Of a DNA stretch of 64,000 nucleotides, positions 1 to 8,611 are shown piece by piece. Within the stretch, counting starts at the first letter, position 1. Every line of letters begins with the position of its first letter. A model generated the notes under the pieces. The model made no database searches, was not told the origin of the DNA, and was given only the letters and a program-made list of their open reading frames with translations. The position numbers were made by a program, and so were the translations under genes. This DNA comes from CBDCTM01 sp965222005. Its GTDB lineage: Bacteria > Bacteroidota > Bacteroidia > Chitinophagales > Saprospiraceae. Location of the stretch: positions 5,084,001 through 5,148,000 of the forward strand of contig OZ244935.1 of assembly GCA_965222005.1 (NCBI GenBank). The letters are read 5' to 3'.

Positions 1-1
1 A

Positions 2-616
2 GAAGACTATTTCATGTCCTTAGAAAATCCAATAGATGATCTTCCAGTGGAGAAGCCACATAAAAGAAACAATAAGAATGCGCCAAAGAATATGGATTTG
101 AATATCATCTCTTATCAATATTTTGAGGGGGTGGATCTGATGGCTATAGAAGGAGTCAGTCATTCGACAGTTTTGTCTTTGATGAGTGAAATTGGACCAG
201 AAGGGATTAGGAAATTTAGTACAGCAAAGCAATTTGCATCCTGGTTAAGATTAGCCCCCAATAATAAAATATCAGGGGGTAGAAAACTGAGCAACAGAAC
301 CCCGAAAGGAAGTAATCAATTAAAAATTGCATTGAGAAATGCAGCCAATGCAATCGGTAATTTGAAAGATGGTTACCTGGCAAGATTTTTTAAAAAGATA
401 GCATTCAAGTATGGAAGACAATCAGCCATAACAGCAACAGCAAGAAAATTAGCAATAATAATATGGAAGATGGTAACTAAAAAAGAAGCCTATAATCCCC
501 CTGAAGAATATTTATTTTTAGACCAAAAAAGGAAGTTGGGATTGGTAAAAAGAATCCGAAAGAAAATCGCTAAATTTGATTTAAAACCAGAAGACTTAGG
601 CTTTGCAACTGACTGA
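2..616 (+). pseudogene. IS110-family transposase, C-terminal part (cut by window edge)
   Basis: The frame is open to the left window edge, so only the C-terminal part is seen. It matches the Transposase_20 half of IS110 proteins: a helix-hairpin-helix-like stretch (EGVSHSTVLSLMSEIG), then WLRLAPNNKISGGRK and a TPKGSN segment where the catalytic serine of the family sits, then a conserved TARKLAIIIWKMV. The N-terminal DEDD domain would lie outside the window. A second, more decayed IS110 relative lies at 21763-22643. The gene ends about 20 bp before an attC core (GTTAGTC), so the element seems to abut or interrupt an integron recombination site. Whether the element is intact cannot be judged here. 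Confidence 0.85.
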
Positions 617-637
617 TTATCAGTGGTGGTGGTGGCC

Positions 638-644
638 GTTAGTC
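638..644 (+). other. Remnant attC core (R' GTTAGTC) beside the IS110 fragment
   Basis: GTTAGTC preceded by GGCC resembles the R' side of the complete attC sites downstream. The left part of the site is missing and IS110 sequence stands in its place. The same core and following bases (GTTAGTCAGAATT) recur at 18596. The next R'' box (AGGTAAC at 1755) is not complementary to this core, so a rearrangement probably separated original partners. Confidence 0.45.
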
Positions 645-676
645 AGAATTAAAATAAACAAAATCAACAACATTTA

Positions 677-707
677 TTGATTTAGTAAATATTATTTGTT
701 ATATTTG
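677..707 (+). promoter_or_regulatory. Bacteroidota-type promoter of the GNAT/XRE cassette
   Basis: TATATTTG (700-707) fits the Bacteroidota -7 consensus TAnnTTTG, and a TTG at 677-679 lies 20 nt upstream, a usual spacing for the -33 element. The first gene starts about 27 nt downstream. It suggests that this cassette carries its own promoter. Confidence 0.6.
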
Positions 708-733
708 TAAACAAGGATATAGCTGAAAATACT

Positions 734-1210
734 ATGAAATTAATTGAAACAAAAACAGGAGAAGGGATAGAAGCAATTATTGAGAGATTGTCGAAAGAAG
801 AAATAAGGAAATTAAAGGGTAAAAAAGAGTTCACGTTTGATTGGAGTTTAGAAATTGAGAACGATGTATATAAAATACGCCTTATTGAGAAAAAAGAGGT
901 ACTAGGATTAATGTCTCTTATAGACTATGCTGAAGAATTTCGAATACACATTAATCTAATTGAATCATCAAAAAACTATAGAGGAAAAAATAAACTGCTA
1001 AAAAATATACCAGGCTGTTTCATAGCATTTGCTTGCCAGTTGTCCTTTAAAAAAGGATATGAAGGATTTGTTTCATTAGTACCAAAAACGGAATTAGTAA
1101 AATACTATAAAAACACCTATGGGTTTGAGCAAATGGGAACTCAAATGGCAGTATATTATGAAGTATCAAATTCGCTAATTGAAAAATATTTAGAAGATGA
1201 AGAAATATGA
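734..1210 (+). CDS. GNAT-like N-acetyltransferase-fold protein (candidate toxin)
   Basis: A 158-residue protein with GNAT features: a central beta-rich part (LGLMSLIDYAEEFRIHINLI), a helix following NYRGKNKLLKNIPG where acyl-CoA would bind, FACQLSFKKGYEGFVSLV, and a C-terminal YYKNTYGFEQMG typical of the GNAT motif B end. The Q/RxxGxG/A loop is degenerate, so acetyl-CoA use is uncertain. It overlaps the next gene by 14 nt, an XRE-type helix-turn-helix protein, and both sit in one cassette behind a recognisable promoter. Pairs of a small GNAT-like protein and this HTH family suggest a toxin-antitoxin module; that function is inference. Confidence 0.6.
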   Translation: MKLIETKTGEGIEAIIERLSKEEIRKLKGKKEFTFDWSLEIENDVYKIRLIEKKEVLGLMSLIDYAEEFRIHINLIESSKNYRGKNKLLKNIPGCFIAFACQLSFKKGYEGFVSLVPKTELVKYYKNTYGFEQMGTQMAVYYEVSNSLIEKYLEDEEI

Positions 1211-1736
1211 AAAAATTTATAAGGAACTAAGGAAAAAGTATAGTGATGAAGAAATAGCAACATCAATGTTAATACCTCAAGACTTATCGGAGGAAGAAAG
1301 AAAAAAGTCAGAAGAAGAAATAAGGGCGTTCCGATTTAAACTGTTAAGAGAAAGGACAAAAGAACAAAGAGTATATTCTGAACTATTGCGGTTCAAATAT
1401 TTGATGGAAGACTATTTACGAAAAGAACCATATACAGAAGAAAAGAGCTTTGGAAAGCATGTAGAAGAATATATAAGGATTCTAAATAGAACTAAAAAAC
1501 GGTTATCAGAAGATTTAGATGTACATTATACAAGGTTAAGTCGATTAATAAATGATAAGGAAGAACCAAATGTGGAGATAATGTATAGGTTAGAAAAGCA
1601 TTCGGGGAACATCATACCAGCAATATATTGGTGGAAATTAGTGACAAAGAAACAAGAGTTTATAATAAAGAAAGATTTGAAAACAAGAAAGAAAGAAGGA
1701 GCCAAAGTGAAAAATGCTGTTAGAAATAGAGCATAA
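1197..1736 (+). CDS. XRE-type helix-turn-helix protein (candidate antitoxin)
   Basis: A 179-residue lysine/glutamate-rich protein. Residues about 85-135 form a helix-turn-helix of the XRE/Cro type (IRILNRTKKRLSEDLDVHYT, then RLSRLINDKEEPNVEIMYRL). The N-terminal half (KYSDEEIATSMLIPQDLSEE) is a conserved acidic helical region seen in Bacteroidota proteins of this kind, and a KNAVRNRA tail is basic. It overlaps the upstream GNAT-like gene and is translationally coupled to it. As the DNA-binding partner it would be the autorepressing antitoxin if the pair is a toxin-antitoxin system. The stop lies 18 nt before attC-1. Confidence 0.65.
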   Translation: MKKYEKIYKELRKKYSDEEIATSMLIPQDLSEEERKKSEEEIRAFRFKLLRERTKEQRVYSELLRFKYLMEDYLRKEPYTEEKSFGKHVEEYIRILNRTKKRLSEDLDVHYTRLSRLINDKEEPNVEIMYRLEKHSGNIIPAIYWWKLVTKKQEFIIKKDLKTRKKEGAKVKNAVRNRA

Positions 1737-1754
1737 TAAAAAAGAAAAAACGGT

Positions 1755-1820
1755 AGGTAACAAAGCGTATATGCACATACCGCCTAATCGGCGGTACGTC
1801 ACATACGCGGACCGTTGTGT
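1755..1820 (+). other. attC-1 integron recombination site
   Basis: R'' AGGTAAC, R' GTTGTGT. The arms GCGTATATGCACATACCGCC and GGCGGTACGTCACATACGC form an imperfect hairpin with a 4-5 nt loop. The left spacer is AAA and the right spacer GGACC. The R' sequence GTTGTGTGTA pairs with the R'' box of attC-2, so it starts the next cassette. Confidence 0.8.
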
Positions 1821-1893
1821 GTAATATTGAGAGTATCCTTAAAAAAATTCGATTAAAGAAGTTTAAATCCGTGAAAAACAAAAATTAAACGAA

Positions 1894-2391
1894 ATGGGAA
1901 TTGTTGTAGAATTACATAGAATATCACCTCAAAAACTTGAAGTATATAAAAAAGATAGTAAAGGATTAGAGAAGGAAATTCAGAATCCAGGTATCAAAGA
2001 TCCATCAAGTTTTATTTATCTTGATAAATCATGGGATGGAATAATTTACCTTTTAACAGGAGAAAATTTTGAGAAGACTGAAAATGAAATTGCAAAAGTA
2101 ATTTTAGGTAATAGAATATTAGATAAGAATCAGGTAATAGGATATGGATCAGTTCAGTATTTAGATTCCAATGAAGTGAAAGAACTTAACAAGAAATTAG
2201 TTGATATATCAGATGAATCTCTTATAGAAAGATTTGACACACAAAAAATGACTCAGAAAAATGTTTATCCCAATATTTGGGATGGAAATCCTGATTTGTT
2301 AGATTATATAATGGATAATGTTAAACAATTAAGAGAATTTTATTCAATTTCTTCAAATGAGAATAATTGTATAATTACAATTTTCAATTAA
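1894..2391 (+). CDS. DUF1877 family protein
   Basis: A 165-residue soluble protein. The segment FIYLDKSWDGIIYLLTGE is the hallmark of the DUF1877 (YfbM-like) family, followed by an ILGNRILDKNQVIGYGSVQY stretch and a NVYPNIWD motif. The biochemical role of the family is unknown. It is the sole gene of an intact cassette: the 5' end of that cassette (GTTGTGTGTA at 1814) is complementary to the R'' of attC-2. No clear promoter is seen in front of it. Confidence 0.75.
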   Translation: MGIVVELHRISPQKLEVYKKDSKGLEKEIQNPGIKDPSSFIYLDKSWDGIIYLLTGENFEKTENEIAKVILGNRILDKNQVIGYGSVQYLDSNEVKELNKKLVDISDESLIERFDTQKMTQKNVYPNIWDGNPDLLDYIMDNVKQLREFYSISSNENNCIITIFN

Positions 2392-2415
2392 AGTTAATAG
2401 TTAAAAAAATGCTAC

Positions 2416-2510
2416 ACACAACAATGCGTATATGCACATAGCTGGCATTTATTTGCTAATGCGCGAATCAAACCCGCTGCCAGCTACGCCACATACGCTC
2501 GACGTTGGGC
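2416..2510 (+). other. attC-2 integron recombination site
   Basis: R'' ACACAAC, R' GTTGGGC (an exact GTTRRRY core). The arms GCGTATATGCACATAGCTGG and CCAGCTACGCCACATACGC enclose a loop of about 35 nt. The spacers are AAT on the left and TCGAC on the right. Confidence 0.85.
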
Positions 2511-3089
2511 GCTATGGAAAATCCCAACCCACAATTTTGAATTTGGCACCAAGAGCAACTTAGTGAAATTGAAAAATCGTAGCTCCCAGATTATCGAAAA
2601 AAGAGGCTCCCCTACCCGCTTGAAAAATTTGAAAAATTTGAAAGATAATTTACAGGGCAAGCTGACGGCCTTTTTAATTATCAATCAAAATGATTAACAG
2701 CAACAGAAAATTGAAATACTCCAAAACTGATTTAGTACGTGAGCAACTGAAACTCTTACATTCATCAAGACTACTCCAAGACTACTCAACAAGTAACGAG
2801 ATCATTAAAATTGCTGATTCGTCGAAATTCAATCCAAAATCCAATTCAGTCATGGGTAACAAGAATGCTAAAACTCCTGAAAAACATTAAATTGCATTTC
2901 ATACAAATACATAAAATACTGATAATCAACAAAATATACTGAAAAGGCCTAGCTAATCTCAATGATTAATCAGGAAGTGGTAAGCGGAGTGAATGATTAG
3001 ATTCTACCAAGAGTACTTTGAAAAGTAAAACACCAAAATTGCTACGGTTGACTGGAAATTGTTATATTTATGAAGATAAAAGGACTGAG
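2511..3089 (+). other. Cassette without a convincing gene (left part; continues at 5668-5737)
   Basis: This cassette runs from attC-2 to attC-3 and is split by the IS21 element at 3090-5662. Its 5' end GTTGGGCGCT is complementary to AGCGCCCAAC of attC-3, so it is a true single cassette. The only open frame is 66 codons (2690-2890, starting MINSNRKLKYSKTDLVREQL) with no recognisable domain or ribosome site; coding is doubtful. Blocks CTACCCGCTTGAAAAATTTG and CTGACGGCCTTTTTAATT recur in the cassette at 14180. TTGTTATATTTATGAAGAT near the 3' end resembles a promoter -7 element. Confidence 0.6.
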
Positions 3090-3256
3090 TGGCTAAACCG
3101 GAGCAAAATGTGCCACCAAAACCGGTGAAAATGTGCCACTGATTCCGGAGCAAGTTGTGCCAAAAAAACCAGCTGACCGGAGCAAAATGTGCCACTTTAG
3201 TTAAAAGAGTCGATTTCTATTCGGTGTTTTACTGAAAAATAAAACAGTAAAACACT

Positions 3257-4810
3257 ATGGCGAACCAACGAATAGGGATCATGCAAATCAGACAATTATT
3301 ACAACTCAAAATTCGAGGCGAGAGCAACCGGAGCATCAGCCGGTTGTTAGGTATTCATCGCAATACGATCAATGAATACGTACGCCTGTTAAAAGCCACA
3401 GGCCGGTCATATGAAGTACTTGGACAGTTAGATGACCGATCACTGGAAGAGTTGTTTCCGGGCGTTAGCACGACGGATAAAGATCGTTATCAGACTTTGA
3501 GTAGCTACTTTCCTTATTTTCGTAAAGAGCTCAAAAAGGTAGGTTGTACGCGTCTTACCTTATGGAGGGAGTATCTAAGCCGTCACCCCGACGGATATCG
3601 CTCTTCCCAGTTTAACGAACACTTGAACCGTTGGCTTCAACAAGTGGACGGCTCAGGAAAACTGGTGCATAAAGCCGGAGATAAACTATATGTAGATTAT
3701 ACCGGCAAGAAGTTATTTTTCGTAGATATGGAGACTGGAGAACAAATCGAGGTGGAGGTATTTGTAGCCACCTTGCCTTGTAGTGGGTATACTTATGTGG
3801 AAGCGACCCCTTCTCAGAAAGGGGAAGATTTTATTGACTCGATGAACAACTGCCTGAAGTTTATGGGAGGTGTCCCCAGGAGTATTGTGGTGGATAATCT
3901 CAAATCGGCAGTTACCAAGGGCAGTAAATATGAACCGGTTTTGAACAAGACATTTTCAGATTTTGCACTGCATTACGGTTGTTCGATTAATCCTACTCGA
4001 ACGTATTGTCCACAAGACAAAGCATTGGTAGAAAATGCCGTCAAGCTGGTATACCAACGTATTTTTTATCCCCTCTCCAAACAGATCTTTTTCTCTTTAA
4101 CAGAGTTGAATAAAGCCATTGCTGAGTTGTTGGAAGACTATAATGACCGAATGTTCAGTCAGATAAAGCTGACTCGCCGTCAGCAGTTTCATGATATTGA
4201 AAAAGAGGAGCTCTTACCACTTGCCGCCCAGCCTTACGAACTTAGGTACTATAAAATAGCAACCGTACAAAAAATGGGACATGTCTACTTATCCGCCGAC
4301 AGGCACTACTACAGCGTCCCCCATCGATTTATTGGTAAAAAGGTAGAGGTGCAATACAACACCAAAACGGTAGAGGTCTTCTATGCTAAAGAACGTATCG
4401 CCACTCACAGAAGAGACCCTCGCCCCGGGCGCTATACCACCATCAGTAAACACATGAAAAGCACCCATCGATTTTACAACGACTGGTCGCCGGAGTTCTT
4501 TCAAAAATGGGCCCGCAAATACGGTGAGGATGTAGAATATTACATCAAAGGATTGATCCAACAAGCGACCTATCCCGAAGTAGCTTACAAGCAGTGCATG
4601 GGCATTTTGCAATTGGTCAAGGATTATCCTGTCGACCGGCTTCAAAGTGCTGTTATTCGCGCTCGTCAATATCCCTACTTCAGTTATAGTACCGTTAGGG
4701 ATATTTTGAAAAACAATATGGACCTGGAGCAGGATCTGTTCCAGGCCACAACCAAGACAACAACCATCCCGGAACATGACAATATCCGAGGCAGTCAATA
4801 TTACACTTAA
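3257..4810 (+). CDS. istA: IS21 transposase IstA
   Basis: A 517-residue DDE transposase. The N-terminus holds a helix-turn-helix (GESNRSISRLLGIHRNTINE, residues about 18-37), followed by the rve integrase core: YVDYTGKKLFFVD (first Asp), RSIVVDNLKSAV (second Asp) and CPQDKALVENAVKLVYQRI (Glu). The C-terminal Mu-like beta-barrel region (YSVPHRFIGKKVEVQY) is present. Length and motifs match full-length IS21 IstA proteins. It is followed 22 nt later by istB and is probably functional. Confidence 0.93.
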   Translation: MANQRIGIMQIRQLLQLKIRGESNRSISRLLGIHRNTINEYVRLLKATGRSYEVLGQLDDRSLEELFPGVSTTDKDRYQTLSSYFPYFRKELKKVGCTRLTLWREYLSRHPDGYRSSQFNEHLNRWLQQVDGSGKLVHKAGDKLYVDYTGKKLFFVDMETGEQIEVEVFVATLPCSGYTYVEATPSQKGEDFIDSMNNCLKFMGGVPRSIVVDNLKSAVTKGSKYEPVLNKTFSDFALHYGCSINPTRTYCPQDKALVENAVKLVYQRIFYPLSKQIFFSLTELNKAIAELLEDYNDRMFSQIKLTRRQQFHDIEKEELLPLAAQPYELRYYKIATVQKMGHVYLSADRHYYSVPHRFIGKKVEVQYNTKTVEVFYAKERIATHRRDPRPGRYTTISKHMKSTHRFYNDWSPEFFQKWARKYGEDVEYYIKGLIQQATYPEVAYKQCMGILQLVKDYPVDRLQSAVIRARQYPYFSYSTVRDILKNNMDLEQDLFQATTKTTTIPEHDNIRGSQYYT

Positions 4811-4832
4811 ACCTTTCTAAAAATTTACAACA

Positions 4833-5570
4833 ATGAATACACAAACCACAGTAGAAAAGCTAAAAACAATGCGACTCAAAGGCATGGCCCATATCCATCA
4901 CCTCAGTATGCAAGACAACCTTTACCAGGACTATACCCTGGATCAGTACACTGCTCTGCTGGCTGACCAGGAATGGGAATACCGGCAAAACCGGAAAATG
5001 GAGAATCTGATCAAACGAGCTCACTTCCGCTCCGGTGCCGCCATTGCCAATGTCGATTTTACCACTCCTCGCGGACTGGACAAAAATTACTTCAACCGAC
5101 TGGCCACTTTGGACTTTATTCAGAAACACCAAAATCTGATTATCATCGGTCCCACCGGAACGGGCAAGACCTACCTGGCTCAAGCCCTCGGACATCAGGC
5201 TTGTATACAACTACACAAAACCCAATACTACACCATGAGTAATTTATCCGATCAGGTCAGACTGGCCAAAATTGAAGGCAACTACCAACGGCTAATCAAA
5301 ACGATCAAACAAACCGCTTTACTCATTATCGATGATTTTGGTCTCAGCGAAATAGATAATATCATCAGGCAGGCGCTCATGGATATTGTCGAATACAAGT
5401 ACGACCAATCATCCATTATCATCACTTCTCAAATCCCTGTGGGCAAATGGCATGAATTGATTGGTGAGGGCACTATTGCCGATGCTATCCTGGATAGATT
5501 GGTGCATTCTTCACATAGAATCACTCTCTCGGGAGAGTCTATGCGCAAGGCAAAAGGAGTAAACAGCTAA
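4833..5570 (+). CDS. istB: IS21 helper ATPase IstB
   Basis: A 245-residue AAA+ ATPase that assists IstA in target selection. Walker A is GPTGTGKTYLAQALG (residues about 107-121) and Walker B is LLIIDDFG. The IstB N-terminal helices (LKTMRLKGMAHIHHLSMQDN) and the sensor region ILDRLVHSSHRITL are intact. It forms an operon with istA. Confidence 0.93.
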   Translation: MNTQTTVEKLKTMRLKGMAHIHHLSMQDNLYQDYTLDQYTALLADQEWEYRQNRKMENLIKRAHFRSGAAIANVDFTTPRGLDKNYFNRLATLDFIQKHQNLIIIGPTGTGKTYLAQALGHQACIQLHKTQYYTMSNLSDQVRLAKIEGNYQRLIKTIKQTALLIIDDFGLSEIDNIIRQALMDIVEYKYDQSSIIITSQIPVGKWHELIGEGTIADAILDRLVHSSHRITLSGESMRKAKGVNS

Positions 5571-5737
5571 TATTTTTTAACTTTGAGAATAGATTATCGA
5601 CTCTTCACAACCGTGGCACAGTTTGCTCCGGAAACCGTGGCACAAGTTTACCGGAATATACACTGAGCTGGATTGATGAATTTGGTAAATTTGAACATTG
5701 CAGTTCCGTTGAAAAATTTGTAAAAGGAAGGAACAGC

Positions 5738-5862
5738 GCCCAACAAAGCGTAAAACGACCATGCGGCTACTTGGAAGATAAAATGCCTTTGGGCTGATAA
5801 AGAATTTTGTAGTTCCTTTCAGCACCTTGAATGCCGCACGGCGTTTACGCAGACCGTTAGTG
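5738..5862 (+). other. attC-3, long (125 bp) integron recombination site
   Basis: R'' GCCCAAC, R' GTTAGTG. The arms GCGTAAAACGACCATGCGGC and GCCGCACGGCGTTTACGC enclose a terminal region of about 70 nt. Spacers are AAA and AGACC. The site is nearly identical, including the large loop, to attC-10 at 14055. Confidence 0.8.
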
Positions 5863-5899
5863 GCCACCAAGAAGAAAAATCAAAACAAATGATTAGAAC

Positions 5900-6445
5900 A
5901 TGAGAAAGATTAAACTTTACATAGCGATGAGTTTAAATGGAAAAATAGCAAGAAAAGATGGCGGCATAAATTGGTTAGAATCTTTTCCCAATCCAAATCA
6001 ATTAGATTATGGATTTATGGAGTTTTATGATTCAATTGATACTACAATTCAAGGATATAATACCTACGAGTTAACCTTAAAAAGAGGAATTGAAATACCA
6101 TCTAAAGATAAATACAATTTTGTGTTGTCAAGCAAATATGAACTAAAAGACACTAAATATGTAAAGTTCGTCAAAGATAACCCAATTCAGTTTATTGAAA
6201 AATTAAAGAAAGGAAAGGGTAAAGACATTTGGTTAATTGGAGGTGGGAAAACTAACACTTCACTTCACAATGAAAAGCTTATTGACGAATTGTTTCTTTT
6301 TATAATTCCAATAATATTGGATGGTGGAATTGAGTTGTTTGAATTTATTCCCAGAATGAGTAATTTAAAACTCCTTGATGTAAAACAATATGAGAATGGC
6401 ATAGTGAGACTCAAATATGAAATAGGCAATTCAAATAATTTATAA
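5900..6445 (+). CDS. RibD C-terminal / dihydrofolate reductase-fold protein
   Basis: A 181-residue protein of the RibD_C family (DHFR fold, NADPH-dependent reductase). Visible hallmarks: KLYIAMSLNGKIARKDGG at the N-terminus, a TIQGYNTYEL segment, DIWLIGGGKTN for nucleotide binding and FLFIIPIILDGGIELF. These are not the trimethoprim-resistant DfrA proteins of clinical integrons but share the fold; the substrate is unknown. It is the only gene of its cassette, whose 5' end GTTAGTGGC is complementary to GCCACTAAC in attC-4. The nearest upstream bases hold no clear promoter. Confidence 0.85.
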   Translation: MRKIKLYIAMSLNGKIARKDGGINWLESFPNPNQLDYGFMEFYDSIDTTIQGYNTYELTLKRGIEIPSKDKYNFVLSSKYELKDTKYVKFVKDNPIQFIEKLKKGKGKDIWLIGGGKTNTSLHNEKLIDELFLFIIPIILDGGIELFEFIPRMSNLKLLDVKQYENGIVRLKYEIGNSNNL

Positions 6446-6455
6446 AAAGCCGAGC

Positions 6456-6522
6456 CACTAACAAAGTGCAAATCGTTCATAGCGGCTATCCGCCGCTACG
6501 CCGTTTGCACCGGTCGTTCTGT
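6456..6522 (+). other. attC-4 integron recombination site
   Basis: R'' CACTAAC, R' GTTCTGT. The outer stem is GTGCAAATCG with CGTTTGCAC and the inner stem AGCGGC with GCCGCT around a TATCC loop. Spacers are AAA and CGGTC. Confidence 0.85.
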
Positions 6523-6671
6523 GGCATAGAGAAAAATTGGAAACAAGTAAAAAGAGACTATCTTTGAAAAAAGAAATTTAAAAAGTAATGGTTTGTATAC
6601 TTGATACACGTCATGTTGTTGTTTCTTGGGGGATAGAACAAAACAATAAGTTAACATAAAAATAATAAATT

Positions 6672-7907
6672 ATGAAAAACAAATTTCAACTAATCCTTTT
6701 AATTTGCTTCTGTACAATTTCTACTTATGGGCAAAATTTTGAAGGAACTTGGGAAGGAACCTTAAGTCAGGGAACTTTAGAATATTATTTTGAAATATCT
6801 ATTGATAAGATATATAGTAACAAAAAATTTAAAGGAACTTCTTTTATAAAGAGAAATAATCAATATGGTAAAATGAAATTGACCGGAGTAATCCGAGGGA
6901 ATACCTTAATTTTTGAAGAAACAAAGATATTAAAACAAAAAAGGAAATCAGGTCGATGGTGTATTAAGGAAGGCAAACTACAGATAACAAATAATAAAAA
7001 AGAGACTGTTTTAAAAGGAAAATGGACAGCAGATGGATGTAGGCCAGGTTTTATCAACATAAAAAAGAAAAACTTATCTCATAATCAAATTGAGGAAGTC
7101 GACCAACAGCAACTAAATGTTAATGAAGAGACAGTCAAAAAGGGAAACTCCCCATTAAAAACTAATGAGGTTGATCGAACAAAAGAGATTATTTCATTCG
7201 AAAAATGTTCTATTGAATTTTTGTCAAAGCATTCTTTTCCAGAACCATTTATGTTAATAAGAGAGGAACAGTATAAAGACCCAGAAATTGTTTACCTACC
7301 AAATGATTCGATAGTTTTAATAACTTTAAGTAATAAGTTTCCAGAACTTTCATATCAGGCATATCGAATAAGTTTTAACCCCAATGATACACTTCTCAAA
7401 GATGATTCAGATTATTATGCAATTGAAATATATGATTTCAATAATCTTGGAAACAACCTCCACATCTGGGTTATCCAACATTCCAAAGAAGGAAGTTGGT
7501 CTATTATTTTTCCCACAAAATTCACAATCAAAAAATATAAATATTATTCAAATGAAGATGGTTGGGATTTTATTAGAAACTATAAAACTCAATTCGACAG
7601 GATAGTAGAAAAGGCTGAAGAATCTATCGAAGAAGGAATTCAAGAACTAAAAGAAGGGAAAAACCCATTTCTGACCAAATATTCTGAAACAATTAGCTAT
7701 AGCATGTCAAGTACATGGGATCATAATGAACTTTATGGAGTTTCTACAGCAACGCTTAGTATATATTGCAATGATGTATTTTTTACCAGTCGAGAAATTA
7801 CACGGAATTGTAAATATAATCCATGCACCTATTCTTCAGGGTGGTTTTCTGCAAACAGCGAGAGTGAAATTATTTCGAATTTGTTATCAAACGTTAAATG
7901 TCAATAA
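6672..7907 (+). CDS. Secreted protein of unknown function (411 aa) in a cassette
   Basis: The N-terminus MKNKFQLILLICFCTISTYG is a Sec signal peptide with cleavage likely before QN. Residues about 22-130 look like a small beta-barrel (FEGTWEGTLSQGTLEYYFEI, then LTGVIRGNTLIFEETKI), a pattern seen in lipocalin-like extracytoplasmic domains. A lysine-rich linker follows and then a C-terminal domain with paired cysteines (SIYCND, RNCKYNPCTY, NVKCQ). I do not recognise the family. It is the only gene of an intact cassette (5' end GTTCTGTGGC matches GCCACAGAAC of attC-5). Confidence 0.7.
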   Translation: MKNKFQLILLICFCTISTYGQNFEGTWEGTLSQGTLEYYFEISIDKIYSNKKFKGTSFIKRNNQYGKMKLTGVIRGNTLIFEETKILKQKRKSGRWCIKEGKLQITNNKKETVLKGKWTADGCRPGFINIKKKNLSHNQIEEVDQQQLNVNEETVKKGNSPLKTNEVDRTKEIISFEKCSIEFLSKHSFPEPFMLIREEQYKDPEIVYLPNDSIVLITLSNKFPELSYQAYRISFNPNDTLLKDDSDYYAIEIYDFNNLGNNLHIWVIQHSKEGSWSIIFPTKFTIKKYKYYSNEDGWDFIRNYKTQFDRIVEKAEESIEEGIQELKEGKNPFLTKYSETISYSMSSTWDHNELYGVSTATLSIYCNDVFFTSREITRNCKYNPCTYSSGWFSANSESEIISNLLSNVKCQ

Positions 7908-8126
7908 ACAATTGATGTATTTTAAGCTGTCCTAACTTTGGGGAATACCTCACTTCATATAGAGAATCTATAGAGCAAATGAAAGCCAAGATGAAAAACA
8001 AGAAGAAGAAAAATTTATCATTGAAAAACATTGAATATCAAAAAAAATGAGTGCCAAAAAACTTCTGAAATTATTAATATCTCCAAGGAAACGGTAAGAA
8101 ATATAAAAAAATGTAATAAATACGCC

Positions 8127-8192
8127 ACAGAACAATGTGTATGTGTTCATAGCTGCTAAACGCAGCTACGCCACATACACAAACCGTTCCAT
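8127..8192 (+). other. attC-5 integron recombination site
   Basis: R'' ACAGAAC, R' GTTCCAT. The outer stem is GTGTATGTG with CACATACAC and the inner stem TAGCTGC with GCAGCTA around TAAAC. Spacers are AAT and AAACC. Confidence 0.85.
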
Positions 8193-8211
8193 GCAAGCAG
8201 AAAAAAAGAAA

Positions 8212-8610
8212 ATGACAGAAAAGAAAGAAATCAAGGTAAATACGTCAATAATGAAATTGGTCTTAAAATCAATTTTATTGTCAATCTTAACTTTATTTGT
8301 AATCCAACATTTTGGAAAAATAAGTGGCGGTGGAGATTTATATGATGGAGTATCAGGAAGTCCCACAAACGGTAAATACATCAAAACTCTTCCATTTGAA
8401 TTTAAAAACCCGATAAATGGAGAGAAATATTATGAAAACTACAATCCGCAATATGGAATCAATAGAGATAGAAAGGAAACATATTCAATGAAACTCAGAG
8501 AATTTTATATTCCTTCACTCATTGACAATTTGCATCATGTTGTGATATGTGCAATTATTTACCTTGTAGTTTTTTTATTCTTCAGAAGTTACAAATTGAA
8601 ATTCAGTTGA
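8212..8610 (+). CDS. Small membrane protein, unknown function
   Basis: About 132 residues when started at the ATG at 8212 (MTEKKEIKVNTS). The frame is open further upstream, but an earlier start would lie inside attC-5. Two hydrophobic segments are visible: LVLKSILLSILTLFVIQHF near the N-terminus and HVVICAIIYLVVFLFF at the C-terminus, with a polar loop between them. The next gene begins 1 nt after the stop, so the two share a cassette and probably a transcript. The family is not recognised. Confidence 0.55.
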   Translation: MTEKKEIKVNTSIMKLVLKSILLSILTLFVIQHFGKISGGGDLYDGVSGSPTNGKYIKTLPFEFKNPINGEKYYENYNPQYGINRDRKETYSMKLREFYIPSLIDNLHHVVICAIIYLVVFLFFRSYKLKFS

Positions 8611-8611
8611 T

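Larger units (their letters stand above)
3090..5662 (+). mobile_element. IS21-family element 1
   Basis: The ends carry the multiple short repeats typical of IS21: CCGGAGCAAAATGTGCCAC units at the left and their inverted forms (GTGGCACAGTTTGCTCCGG) at the right. The 5-bp sequence CTGAG occurs at 3085-3089 and 5663-5667 and is the likely target duplication. The element carries intact istA and istB and has inserted into a gene-less integron cassette. Confidence 0.85.

Noticed and set aside
5577..5870. Minus-strand frames across the long attC sites (also 13960-14196)
   Set aside because: They arise from the shared attC-3/attC-10 sequence and show no protein motif; the nucleotide structure explains the similarity.
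8137..8211. N-terminal extension of the small membrane protein
   Set aside because: An upstream start would begin inside the attC-5 hairpin; the ATG at 8212 is the natural start.
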